A DNA stretch of 24,880 bases from a virus: positions 1-24,880 of IMG/VR virus record IMGVR_UViG_3300019886_000023. One strand, written 5' to 3'. Positions within the stretch are counted from its first letter, which is position 1. Every line of letters begins with the position of its first letter. Shown here one piece after another: positions 8,803-16,484 of this stretch. The notes below the pieces were generated by a model, which did not search any database, had not been told where the DNA came from, and saw nothing but the letters and a program-made list of their open reading frames with translations. The position numbers were made by a program, and so were the translations under genes.

Positions 8803-9810
8803 ATGGCCAATCCGGGCGATTCCGCCATCAGCAATGCTTTGAACGGCGGCTCTGCGGGTACGGCGCCGCCAGTGCCCGGCTATGACGGTTCCGTGGCCCC
8901 GGGCGCGGCCCCGTCGACGGGCTTGACGGTCGCGGTCGGCTCCTACAACCTGTCGCTGAACAGCGGGGTGAAACCCACCGACCAGGTGATGATCGGCGGC
9001 GGCCACCAGACGGCCACGGTCGCGGGCAGGCAGCTGCTGGACAACGGCGGCGGCGTACAGACGAAGGCGTCGGTTGCGACCGCGAACACGGCCACCGTGG
9101 CATCCCAGTTGCAGGCGTTCAACTCGTGGTCGACGAACGACTACCAGAAGTTCCGCGACCAGGCTTACGCGATGGGCCTGACCGCGTCGAAGTCGGCGGG
9201 CAAGGCCGAGGTGCTGGTTGCATGGCAGACGGTAGTCGAGGAGGCCGCGAAGGAAAACAAGGCCATCCCGGACATCGTCAAGGTGGCGTCCGCCGGCGGC
9301 TGGTCCGCGTTGAAGCCGCAGATCGTCCCGGCGGACAACGGCCTGGGCGGTACGGGCAACGCCAACAACTCGCCTGACGCGAGCAACTCGACGTCTCAGA
9401 CGAACTACGTCTCGTACATGGATCCGGCTACCGCGCAGGGCACTTTGGCGGACTCGTTCCAGAAGCTCCTGGGCCGGGCGCCTACCGGCGCCGAGTATCA
9501 GGCGTTCCTGAACTCCCTGTACTCGTACCAGGATGACGAGAACACGGGCAAGTTCGAGGCGAAGTCGTCTACTTCGGCGAACCCCGGCCAGGCCACGGAC
9601 GCTTCCGGGGGCTCGGGGGCTTCGTCGAATACGACGACGAACACGGTTTCGCAGCGGCAGGTGGGTGCGCGCGGTGCGGGGTTCTTGGCGGATCAGGCGG
9701 CTATCGCGAACCCGGCCGAGGGCGCCTACCAGGCTGCTACTACTTATTTCAACGCCTTTCAGAAGGCCCTGTCGGGGCCTGCTGCGGGCATGGCGCCCTC
9801 GGGGCCGTAA
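8803..9810 (+). CDS. Putative internal virion protein (335 aa)
   Basis: The start ATG follows AGGGGG by about five bases. The first 100 residues are Gly/Ala/Ser/Thr-rich and probably flexible. Two compact helical segments follow: one around residues 105-150 (NDYQKFRDQAYAMGLTA, then AEVLVAWQTVVEEAAKE) and one around 210-240 (LADSFQKLLGRAPTGAEYQA). The latter has the look of a short helical repeat found in large actinophage virion proteins. The C-terminus is again low in complexity. No enzyme motif is visible. It sits between the giant internal protein and two murein hydrolases, so I infer a component of the same ejection complex. No family name can be given from sequence alone. Confidence 0.68.
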   Translation: MANPGDSAISNALNGGSAGTAPPVPGYDGSVAPGAAPSTGLTVAVGSYNLSLNSGVKPTDQVMIGGGHQTATVAGRQLLDNGGGVQTKASVATANTATVASQLQAFNSWSTNDYQKFRDQAYAMGLTASKSAGKAEVLVAWQTVVEEAAKENKAIPDIVKVASAGGWSALKPQIVPADNGLGGTGNANNSPDASNSTSQTNYVSYMDPATAQGTLADSFQKLLGRAPTGAEYQAFLNSLYSYQDDENTGKFEAKSSTSANPGQATDASGGSGASSNTTTNTVSQRQVGARGAGFLADQAAIANPAEGAYQAATTYFNAFQKALSGPAAGMAPSGP

Positions 9811-9825
9811 CGGAATGGACAGCTG

Positions 9826-11421
9826 ATGGCTGGGATCTCCGGGCAGGACCTGGTCAACTACGCCCTGGGCTTCCTGGGCACCCCGTACGTGTGGGGCGGG
9901 ACCCGCCCCGGCGGGTTCGACTGTTCCGGGCTCATGCAGTACGTGTACGGGCATTTCGGGCTGAGCATCCCCCGCGTCACGTTCGACCAGGTGAAGGCCG
10001 GGCGTACGGTGGCGAACGTGCAGTCGGCGCAGCCCGGGGACCTGGTCTTCTTCGACTCGGACCACAACGGCACGCCCGCGCACGTGGGCATGTACATGGG
10101 CAACAACCAGATCGTGGTTGCGGACCATACGGGCACCCCGGTCCGTATCCGGTCGCTGTCGCAGGAGGACAAGGTCCTCTCGATTCAGCGCATGAACGGC
10201 GTGGTTGCGACGAACAGCAACTACGGGCCGCAGTCCAACTATGCGCAGCTGCTCGGTCTGACGGGTTTGAACGGGCACTCCGGTGCGGCAGCGCTGCCCG
10301 CGGCGAGGCCTACGTTCGACTGGTGGTCGGGTATGGGCGTCCAGTCGGCCAACACGTCCGAAGCAGACCAGAACGTGGGTTTGATCAAGGCGTTCATCCA
10401 GAACGACCCCGAGCTGGGGAACCTCTACTCGGAGGCTGTCGGCGGCAACTGGTCCCAGGACCAGTTCATTAACGCCTTGCACGCTACGGACTGGTGGAAG
10501 ACGAACTCGGCTACGGTCCGCCAGAACCTGTCTACGAAGGCCACCGACCCGGCGACCTGGAACCAGCAGACGCAGGCGGAGACGTCGAAGGTGCAGGAGT
10601 TGGCGACGAAGCTCGGGGTGCCGCTGTCGGCGAACGCCCTGCAGAATGTCACCAACACGGCGCTGCTGTTCGGATACAACGACTCCCAGCTGCAGAACAT
10701 GCTGGGCGGGTACCTGAAGGACGTCAAGCAGGGCTGGTTCGGCGGCTACGCCGGGCAGGTCCAGCTGGCGATCAAGGAGTACGCGGCCGATCAGGGGATC
10801 CCGGTCAGCGACCAGTACGTGAACAGCAACGTGCAGTCGATCGTCGCGGGGTCGAACTCGCTGAACGCGATCCGGGCGAGTATCGCCACGCAGGCCGCTG
10901 CGGCGTTCCCGGCGTACTCGGACCAGATCAACAAGGGCACCACGGTGGGCGCCATCGCGAAGCCGTACGCGTCTGCCCTGTCGCAGATCCTGGAGCAGAA
11001 CCCGGACAGCGTCGACTTGTACAACCCCCTGTTGCGGGGGGCGATGCAGTACAAGGATCCTAAGACGGGCCTGCCCGGGGTGAAGCAGCTGTACGACTAC
11101 GAGCGGGAGCTGCGGCAGAACCCGAAATGGCTTGGCACGAACAATGCCCGCGAGGGCCTGATGGCCGGCGCCCAGCAGGTACTCGGGGATATGGGCGTGT
11201 TGACGGCGGATGTGGGCGCGGCTCCGCAGACCTCGCCGGATTCGCTCACGAACCTGTCGGCGTCGATCGCCGGCCAGTCCACGGGGCTGTCGGGGATGAC
11301 GGGGTTCTCGACTCTGCAGGGCAAGGAGGCGCTGTCGAATCCGGCGCCTCCGGTAACTACCGCTGCGGCATTGTCGCCTGATTCCAGTTTCACTTCTTTG
11401 GGCACCAAGCAGACGGGATAG
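9826..11421 (+). CDS. NlpC/P60 peptidase with virion C-terminal module
   Basis: This 531-residue virion-type peptidoglycan hydrolase has an N-terminal NlpC/P60 cysteine peptidase domain at residues 1-120. The domain reads GTPYVWGGTRPGGFDCSGLM, with nucleophile Cys33, then QPGDLVFF, then AHVGMYMG with catalytic His86; His101 in ADHTG is the likely third residue. This family cleaves D-Glu/meso-diaminopimelate-type bonds in stem peptides. Residues from about 185 to 460 form a separate helical module that recurs in the next protein: DPATWNQQ, FPAYSDQIN and a LGDMG end. There is no signal peptide, and the position is inside the structural operon, so it likely opens the wall during DNA entry and not at lysis. 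The start is ATG 9826, with only a weak RBS. Confidence 0.87.
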   Translation: MAGISGQDLVNYALGFLGTPYVWGGTRPGGFDCSGLMQYVYGHFGLSIPRVTFDQVKAGRTVANVQSAQPGDLVFFDSDHNGTPAHVGMYMGNNQIVVADHTGTPVRIRSLSQEDKVLSIQRMNGVVATNSNYGPQSNYAQLLGLTGLNGHSGAAALPAARPTFDWWSGMGVQSANTSEADQNVGLIKAFIQNDPELGNLYSEAVGGNWSQDQFINALHATDWWKTNSATVRQNLSTKATDPATWNQQTQAETSKVQELATKLGVPLSANALQNVTNTALLFGYNDSQLQNMLGGYLKDVKQGWFGGYAGQVQLAIKEYAADQGIPVSDQYVNSNVQSIVAGSNSLNAIRASIATQAAAAFPAYSDQINKGTTVGAIAKPYASALSQILEQNPDSVDLYNPLLRGAMQYKDPKTGLPGVKQLYDYERELRQNPKWLGTNNAREGLMAGAQQVLGDMGVLTADVGAAPQTSPDSLTNLSASIAGQSTGLSGMTGFSTLQGKEALSNPAPPVTTAAALSPDSSFTSLGTKQTG

Positions 11422-11424
11422 CGG

Positions 11425-12708
11425 ATGGCTAGTTTGGCGGATTCGCAATTCCAGGCTTTCTTGAATGCGGAGAAGGCGCAGGAGTCCGGGGGCAATTACG
11501 GGGCGAGGTCTCCTGCCGGGGCGTTGGGCGCCTACCAGGTGATGCCCGCGAATATCGCCGGGTGGTCGAAGCAGATCCTGGGCTATTCGATTTCGCAGCA
11601 GGAGTTCATCCAGAATCACGCTTTGCAGGACACGATTGTTGCCGGGATCTTGTTGCAGTATGTGAACAAGTACGGTTACCAGGGCGCGGCGGCGATGTGG
11701 TTCTCGGGGCAACCGAACCCGAACTCGTCTGCGTCCGACGGCGGCACCACGGTGTCGAAGTATGTGCAGTCCGTCATGTCCCGCATGGGCAGCGGCGGCG
11801 GCTCGGGCAGCAGTCAGATCGGCGCGGTCGGCACGTCTACGCCGATACTGTCCCTGGATTCGCTGCGGTCTTCGTCCCCGCTGGTGGCCGCGCTGGTGAC
11901 TTCGGTTCCGGAGTTGAACGGGATTTTCCAGCAGGCGGTGTCGGGGCAGTGGAGTACCGACAAGTTCATCTCTGCCGTGCAGAACTCGCATTGGTGGGCG
12001 ACCCACTCGACGTCGGCTAGGAACGCGTTGGCGACGATGAAGTCGGATCCGGCGACCTGGAACCAGCAGGTGACCCAGTTGCAGGCGACGTTGACGAACC
12101 TTGCGGCGCAGCTGGGTGCGATTCCGACGGCGCAGCAGGTGAACGCGCTCGCGGTGGACGCGTTGACGAACGGGTACGACGGCAATCAGGCGGTTTTGCG
12201 GCAGAAGTTCGCGCAGTATGTGAACCCGGTGTCCGGACTGCATTTCGGCGGCGAGGCGGGTTCGGATGAGACACAGCTGCGGCAGCAGATGATGCAGTTG
12301 GGCGTGTTCCTCCCGGAGAACCAGCTGGATGCGAACATCAAGAAGATGATCGCGGGGCAGACGGACGCGAACGCGGTGGAGGGGCAGTTGCGCACGCAGG
12401 CGGCGGCCACTTATCCGGCGTATGCGAAGCAGATCAACTCGGGGATGAATGTGTCGGATATCGCCGACCCGTACATTCAGCAGGCTTCGCAGCTGCTGGA
12501 GAAGGGCCCGGGCGAGGTGAACATCATGAATCCGATGATCAAGCAGGCTTTGCAGAATACGGTTAACGGTAAACCGGCGCCGTTGTCTCTGACGGATTTC
12601 GAGGTCCGGATGCGGCAGCAGCCGGATTGGCTGCATACGAGCAACGCGCAGGATTCGGTTATGTCTACCGCGCACAAGGTTCTTCAGGATATGGGCTTCG
12701 CCTACTGA
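11425..12708 (+). CDS. Lytic transglycosylase (SLT-like) with shared virion module
   Basis: This 427-residue protein begins three bases after the previous stop, with GACGGGA six bases upstream of ATG 11425. Residues 10-90 look like a soluble-lytic-transglycosylase fold: AEKAQESGGNYG with candidate catalytic Glu20, then GALGAYQVMP (residues 32-41), and later AAAMWFSGQPNP. Such enzymes cut the MurNAc-GlcNAc glycan backbone with anhydro-product formation. After a Gly/Ser linker near residue 120, the rest matches the C-terminal module of the preceding peptidase (SDPATWNQQ, YPAYAKQIN, DWLHTSNA, VLQDMG). It has no export signal. With the peptidase it would cover both the glycan and the peptide bonds of the host wall during ejection. 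Confidence 0.84.
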   Translation: MASLADSQFQAFLNAEKAQESGGNYGARSPAGALGAYQVMPANIAGWSKQILGYSISQQEFIQNHALQDTIVAGILLQYVNKYGYQGAAAMWFSGQPNPNSSASDGGTTVSKYVQSVMSRMGSGGGSGSSQIGAVGTSTPILSLDSLRSSSPLVAALVTSVPELNGIFQQAVSGQWSTDKFISAVQNSHWWATHSTSARNALATMKSDPATWNQQVTQLQATLTNLAAQLGAIPTAQQVNALAVDALTNGYDGNQAVLRQKFAQYVNPVSGLHFGGEAGSDETQLRQQMMQLGVFLPENQLDANIKKMIAGQTDANAVEGQLRTQAAATYPAYAKQINSGMNVSDIADPYIQQASQLLEKGPGEVNIMNPMIKQALQNTVNGKPAPLSLTDFEVRMRQQPDWLHTSNAQDSVMSTAHKVLQDMGFAY

Positions 12709-12721
12709 GTAAGGGTTCTAT

Positions 12722-13810
12722 ATGGCCAGTTACAAGGTGCGCAAGGGGGACACCCTTAGCGCTATCGCCCGGGCGCACGGAATGTCTCTGGCCCAGCTGG
12801 AGAAGCTGAACCCGCAGTTCGCTAAGAACTGGAACGCGATCATGCCCGGGCAGAACGTCACCCTGGTGCAGGCCGCCGCGGCCCCCGTGAAGGCGCCGGT
12901 GAAGGCGCCGGTGAAGGCGGCGCCGAAACCGCCCGCCCCGGCGCTCACCCCGTACCAGACGCTCCTGAACAAGCTGCAGGGCGTGAACGGCACGGAGAGG
13001 GACGCGTACGCCGCCCTCTCGACCCTGTTCACCTCGTACGGGCTGACCACGTTGGCGCCGAAGATCCTCGACTTCCTGCAGCAGGGGTTCGGTGCCGACA
13101 CGATTACGACGCTGCTGCAGCAGACCCCCGAGTATCAGGCGAGGTTTTCGGGGAACGCGGAGCGTATCAAGCAGGGTTTGCAGGTGTTGACTCCGGCCGA
13201 GTACCTGTCGACGGAGGCCAGCTACAAGCAGGCCCTGCGTGTCGCGGGGCTGGATCCGTCGCTCCAGTCGCAGAAGCAGTATGCGGACTGGATTGCGAAC
13301 GATGTGTCTCCGACGGAGTTGCAGGACCGGGTAAATCTGGCGACGCAGGCGGTGACTACGGCCCCGCCGGAGTTGACATCGGCGTTTTCGCAGATGGGTA
13401 TTGCGCACGGTGATCTTACGGGGTTCTTCTTGAACAAGAATACTCCGCTGCCGCAGTTGCAGCAGAAGATGAACCAGGCGCAGATCATTCAGGCGGGGAT
13501 GCAGACGGGTCTCCACGTGGATACGGCGAGCGCGGAGCATTACGCGCAGGAGGGCACCACGTACACGCAGGCGCAGTCGGCGTATCAGAAGATCGCGGAT
13601 CTGCTGCCGGAGGCGAACAAGCTGTCCTCGATCTACGGCAACCAGCCTAAGTACGGGCAGGCGGAGGCCGAGCAGGAAACGATGGGTTCGTCGGGTGCGG
13701 CGCAGTTGGCCAGGGAGAACCTGGGGCAGCAGGAGCAGGCGGCGTTCTCCGGTCAGGGCGGCGTGGGACAGAAGTCGTTCTTGCAGCAGACTTCAGGCAC
13801 GGGATTCTAG
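12722..13810 (+). CDS. LysM-domain virion protein
   Basis: This 362-residue protein has one LysM domain at residues 4-48 (YKVRKGDTLSAIARAHGMS, then LNPQF and MPGQNVTLVQ), the classic peptidoglycan-binding fold. A tandem Ala/Pro/Val/Lys linker (KAPVKAPVKAAPK) follows around residues 56-74. A helical middle region (YGLTTLAPKILDFLQQG, then LLQQTPEYQARF, then DVSPTEL) resembles a segment I associate with large actinophage virion proteins. The C-terminus is Gln/Gly/Ser-rich. AAGGG lies six bases before ATG 12722. It closes the five-gene block and is followed by a strong hairpin. It probably tethers the ejection complex to peptidoglycan. The LysM call is firm and the structural role is inferred. 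Confidence 0.84.
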   Translation: MASYKVRKGDTLSAIARAHGMSLAQLEKLNPQFAKNWNAIMPGQNVTLVQAAAAPVKAPVKAPVKAAPKPPAPALTPYQTLLNKLQGVNGTERDAYAALSTLFTSYGLTTLAPKILDFLQQGFGADTITTLLQQTPEYQARFSGNAERIKQGLQVLTPAEYLSTEASYKQALRVAGLDPSLQSQKQYADWIANDVSPTELQDRVNLATQAVTTAPPELTSAFSQMGIAHGDLTGFFLNKNTPLPQLQQKMNQAQIIQAGMQTGLHVDTASAEHYAQEGTTYTQAQSAYQKIADLLPEANKLSSIYGNQPKYGQAEAEQETMGSSGAAQLARENLGQQEQAAFSGQGGVGQKSFLQQTSGTGF

Positions 13811-13820
13811 TTTTACCCAA

Positions 13821-13850
13821 GTGATCCGGGCAGGTCCCGGATCACGGTTT
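13821..13850 (+). terminator. Strong hairpin, terminator-like, between ejection genes and tRNA
   Basis: A perfect 10-bp inverted repeat (GTGATCCGGG at 13821-13830 and CCCGGATCAC at 13836-13845) encloses a five-base loop. It is followed by GGTTT, only a short T-run, so it is an imperfect intrinsic terminator. It lies 11 bases after the LysM stop and six before the tRNA. It could terminate or attenuate transcription, or serve as a processing site that frees the tRNA 5' end. Confidence 0.6.
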
Positions 13851-13927
13851 AGCGGGATGGCGCAGTTCGGTAGCGTGCTGGGCTCATAACCCAGAGGCCG
13901 CAGGTTCAAATCCTGCTCCCGCCACCA
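13851..13927 (+). tRNA. tRNA-Met (anticodon CAT), initiator-like, CCA encoded
   Basis: The 77-base cloverleaf has acceptor strands at 13851-13857 and 13917-13923, discriminator A and an encoded CCA (13925-13927). The anticodon CAT is at 13885-13887 in loop CTCATAA. The T arm is GCAGG-TTCAAAT-CCTGC. Three consecutive G:C pairs flank the anticodon loop (GGG with CCC) and position 1-72 is an unpaired A-C; both are initiator hallmarks. The D-stem pair 11-24 is C:G, as in elongators, instead of the A:U of initiators. Overall it reads very like actinobacterial tRNA-fMet. I call it initiator-like; formylation and use in initiation are unproven. Confidence 0.93.
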
Positions 13928-13963
13928 GGTCACTTCTTCCGGCACCACACAGCACGTTAGGCC

Positions 13964-13989
13964 GTCACGGCGCTCACAGATCGCGTGAC
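13964..13989 (+). promoter_or_regulatory. Inverted repeat downstream of tRNA
   Basis: GTCACG(g)CG at 13964-13972 pairs with CGCGTGAC at 13982-13989, giving eight pairs with one bulged G around a nine-base loop. There is no T-tract after it. It may be a weak terminator, a tRNA 3' processing structure, or an operator-type dyad. Confidence 0.35.
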
Positions 13990-14053
13990 AGTCGCTCCGA
14001 TCGCGCCCCCCAGTACGCGATTGTGTATCTCATTCTGGGCATCAGATGGGAGC

Positions 14054-14075
14054 CAGGAACCTCCGCGTGTTCCTG
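14054..14075 (+). promoter_or_regulatory. Short hairpin in the scaffold-gene leader
   Basis: CAGGAAC at 14054-14060 and GTTCCTG at 14069-14075 form a seven-pair stem with an eight-base loop, ending about 30 bases before the scaffold start. It could influence leader stability or translation; chance occurrence is not excluded. Confidence 0.3.
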
Positions 14076-14106
14076 TGGCCCTTGAAACCGCGAGAAAGGC
14101 TCAGTC

Positions 14107-14562
14107 ATGAGCGAAAACGAGTTCGAAGAGTTCGACAACGACAACAGCCCCGCAGGGCTGCGGAAGGCCCTCAAGGAGCAGAAGAAGCAGAACAAGGAGC
14201 TCAACGAGCGCCTGGCTGCCCTTGAGTCCGCTAACTACGGGACCAACGTCAGGGACGCGCTCTCGGCTCGTGGGCTGAACCCCGGGGTGGCGAAGTTCTA
14301 CCCCAAGGACCGGCCGACCACCGACGATTCGGTGGATGAATGGGTGGAGGACAACCGGGCGGTGTTCGGTTTCAAGGCGAAGGCCTCGCCTGAGACCGCG
14401 CAGTCCGATATCCCCACCAACGTCCAGGCAGGTTACGGCGTGCTGAAGCAGCTTCAGGCTGCGGAGGCTTACACGGAGATGGATTTCCAGTCGAAGCTGG
14501 ACGCCTGCGAGTCCCCGGATGCGGTGTTCGCACTGTTGAAGGACTACTCGCCCCCCGCGTAA
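14107..14562 (+). CDS. Capsid scaffolding protein
   Basis: This 151-residue acidic protein lies immediately before the major capsid gene, the usual scaffold position. Residues 1-17 are strongly acidic (SENEFEEFDNDNS). Residues 18-47 form a charged coiled coil (KALKEQKKQNKELNERLAAL), and a helical C-terminal part ends in VFALLKDYSPPA. Scaffolds guide assembly of the procapsid shell and leave before or during packaging. The start is ATG 14107, with GAAAGG about eight bases upstream. The call rests on position, size, acidity and coiled coil, as these proteins diverge rapidly. Confidence 0.8.
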   Translation: MSENEFEEFDNDNSPAGLRKALKEQKKQNKELNERLAALESANYGTNVRDALSARGLNPGVAKFYPKDRPTTDDSVDEWVEDNRAVFGFKAKASPETAQSDIPTNVQAGYGVLKQLQAAEAYTEMDFQSKLDACESPDAVFALLKDYSPPA

Positions 14563-14596
14563 CAGCGGGCCCCATCTGATTTCCAGACATGAAAGT

Positions 14597-14610
14597 AGGT
14601 GACATCACCT
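14597..14610 (+). promoter_or_regulatory. Dyad overlapping the RBS of the major capsid gene
   Basis: AGGTGA and TCACCT at 14597-14602 and 14605-14610 are perfect complements separated by CA, ending directly before ATG 14611. The left arm is the only visible Shine-Dalgarno sequence for the capsid gene. A two-base loop is too tight for a full RNA hairpin, so pairing would lose at least the inner pair. Confidence 0.4.
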
Positions 14611-15564
14611 ATGGCTAACGCCTATACCAACACGACCGCACTGGCCAACCTGGTACAGCCCGCATACGACCGGCTCGTCGAGTTCTCCCTGCGTGCGCAG
14701 CCCCTCCACCGCGAAGTCGCGGACAAGAAGCCCGCCCAGCAGGCGATGCCCGGCAGCTCGGTTACGTTCGAACTGTACCAGGACCTCGCTGTCGCAACGT
14801 CCACCCTGACCGAGACCACGGACCCGGATGCTGTCGCGATCGGCAACCCGACGACCGTCTCCGTCACCCTCGCCGAGTATGGCAACGCCGTGCTGCGGAC
14901 CAGGCTGCTGAACCTGTTCAGCTTCTCGGACGTGGACCCGGCGATCGCCAACATCGTGGCGTTCAACATGGTCGACTCGCTTGACGCGGTCGTCCTGAAC
15001 GCCCTGGTCGCGGGCACCAACGTCATCCGCGAGGCTGGCGGCGCCATGCTGATCAACACGGGCGCGAACTCGTCGATCACCGCTGCGGACACCCTGAAGT
15101 CGCGCGACATTTTCGCTGCTACGGCGAAGCTGCGGGCGAACAAGGCGCTTCCGCGCAAGGGCTCCCTGTACTGGGCTGCCGTGCACCCGGAAGTGGCGTA
15201 CGACCTGAAGCAGGAGGGCGGCACCATCTCCGGGTGGCTCGCCCCGCACGTGTATTCGGCCCCGGGTTCGATCTGGGCTTCGGAGATCGGCTCCTACGGG
15301 GGCGCGTTTTTCGTCGAGACTCCGCGCGCGTACAACGACCTGACCGGCGCCGGCGGTACCACCCGCGTGTTCACGACCCTTGTCGCGGGCCAGCAGGCCC
15401 TGGCGGAGGCTGTGGCGGAGGAGCCGCATGTGGTTGTGGGCCCGGTTGTGGACAAGCTGATGCGGTCCCGGCCGATCGGCTGGTACGGGGTGCTCGGTTG
15501 GGCCCTGTACCGCCAGGCCGCGCTGTACCAGATCCGCACCTCGTCGACCATCCACTCCACCTGA
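14611..15564 (+). CDS. Major capsid protein (N4-gp56-like)
   Basis: This 317-residue protein is inferred to build the icosahedral shell. I start it at ATG 14611 (MANAYTNTTALANL) because AGGTGA lies eight bases upstream; the in-frame GTG at 14599 lacks a well-spaced RBS. Blocks typical of N4-gp56-type HK97-fold capsid proteins can be followed: YDRLVEFSLRAQPL near residue 20, a beta strand VTFELYQDLAV near 50, then LTETTDPDA, VTLAEYGNAVLRTRLL near 88 and LDAVVLNALVAGTNV near 128. A C-terminal region with GWYGVLGWALYRQAALYQIR closes the protein. Placement right after the scaffold supports the call. Expression is expected to be the highest in the window. Confidence 0.86.
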   Translation: MANAYTNTTALANLVQPAYDRLVEFSLRAQPLHREVADKKPAQQAMPGSSVTFELYQDLAVATSTLTETTDPDAVAIGNPTTVSVTLAEYGNAVLRTRLLNLFSFSDVDPAIANIVAFNMVDSLDAVVLNALVAGTNVIREAGGAMLINTGANSSITAADTLKSRDIFAATAKLRANKALPRKGSLYWAAVHPEVAYDLKQEGGTISGWLAPHVYSAPGSIWASEIGSYGGAFFVETPRAYNDLTGAGGTTRVFTTLVAGQQALAEAVAEEPHVVVGPVVDKLMRSRPIGWYGVLGWALYRQAALYQIRTSSTIHST

Positions 15565-15585
15565 GCTAGGGGTGATCCGAGTCTC

Positions 15586-16476
15586 ATGACGGCCATCCGT
15601 TTTACTTCCGCGAGTACGGCTTCCGCAGCAACCTCTATCACGGTGGCGCTCGGCGGAACGCCCGCGGTCGGGGACCTGGTGGTCGTCTGGCTCGGCATCT
15701 CGAATCAGATTGTGGTGGAGCCTCCGGGCTACAACGGGACCAACCAGTGGTTACAGGCCGGGGGGCTGTTCGGGCCGTCCAACGGGACGTGCCTGCGCTT
15801 GTTCTACCACACGTGGAATGCGGCGGATGCGGGTTCGCCCGTGTTCGCCTTCTTCCCGGCGCCTTCTCTGGGTGTCGGGGACGGCGATCTGAGTTCGGCT
15901 TCGGCGGTCGCTGTTGCGGTCGTCGTCGCCGGGCCTACCGCCCCGCTCGACTTCGCCTTCCAGGGGGTCCTGGAGGCACGCAAAACGGTTCCCCTTCCCC
16001 CAGTGAAGAGGGCGGCGAGTTCGGCGCTCACGGGCGCTTACAGCGCCTCGGGGGGGTCTTGGTCCGCCACGTCCGGCACGGTGTTGTTGACGGCGACCCT
16101 CGGGCCGCAGGTTTTGACCGTGTTCCAGAACCTGGCGGCGATCCCCATCAACTACTCGCCGGCCTTTGCCGAGACGGCGGCGGGGGATCTGATCCTCGCG
16201 GGGCTGTCCCTGTCGGACGCCGGGGCGCAGGTGTACAACCCTCCGGTGATCCAGGAGGCCCCTGTGGCCGAGGACGCCTTGTTCATGCGGTACAAGCTCA
16301 CCAGGGCCTACACGGTCCTGAACAACGCCGGGGTCTACACGGCGCAACGGTACCTGTCCACGGACCAGGTCAACGCCGCCGACGCGGTGTACACGAACAA
16401 CGCCCCCGTGACCACTGCGGTCCGTACGGCGATCCTCGCTTCCGGAGTCGGCGGCGACTTCAGAGCCCAAGCCTAG
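15586..16476 (+). CDS. Beta-rich virion accessory protein (decoration or fibre)
   Basis: This 296-residue product is dominated by small residues and alternating hydrophobics, as in beta-sandwich proteins. The N-terminal part (TSITVALGGTPAVGDLVVVW, residues 16-36) resembles a sandwich domain found in phage and bacterial surface proteins. A charged joint (EARKTVPLPPVKRAAS) near residue 135 separates it from a second half ending in an aromatic and polar region. AGGGGTGA lies about ten bases before ATG 15586. Next to the capsid gene, it is most likely a head decoration or head-fibre protein; tail attachment is possible. No enzyme motif is seen. Confidence 0.72.
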   Translation: MTAIRFTSASTASAATSITVALGGTPAVGDLVVVWLGISNQIVVEPPGYNGTNQWLQAGGLFGPSNGTCLRLFYHTWNAADAGSPVFAFFPAPSLGVGDGDLSSASAVAVAVVVAGPTAPLDFAFQGVLEARKTVPLPPVKRAASSALTGAYSASGGSWSATSGTVLLTATLGPQVLTVFQNLAAIPINYSPAFAETAAGDLILAGLSLSDAGAQVYNPPVIQEAPVAEDALFMRYKLTRAYTVLNNAGVYTAQRYLSTDQVNAADAVYTNNAPVTTAVRTAILASGVGGDFRAQA

Positions 16477-16484
16477 GAGCAGGC

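Larger units (their letters stand above)
13928..14106. other. Non-coding leader between tRNA and scaffold gene
   Basis: This 179-base stretch has no convincing reading frame. It holds two dyads, listed separately, at 13964-13989 and 14054-14075. I looked for actinobacterial -35/-10 pairs and found none good enough to call, although this is the most natural site for a promoter driving the capsid genes. Confidence 0.5.

Noticed and set aside
11028-11042. Hairpin CCCCTGTTGCGGGGG resembling a terminator
   Set aside because: It lies inside the NlpC/P60 coding region with no T-run, and the codons account for the sequence.
8752-12675. Very long open frame on the - strand (about 1300 codons)
   Set aside because: It is Arg-, Leu- and His-rich and antisense to four well-supported genes. 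Such frames arise from third-position GC bias.
12885-12930. Short tandem repeat GTGAAGGCGCCG in the LysM gene
   Set aside because: It is a real repeat but only encodes the KAPV linker, so it is noted within that gene and not as a separate element.
14018-14050. Possible promoter around TTGTGT and TATCTC upstream of the scaffold gene
   Set aside because: No -35/-10 pair has acceptable spacing and match, so it was not called.
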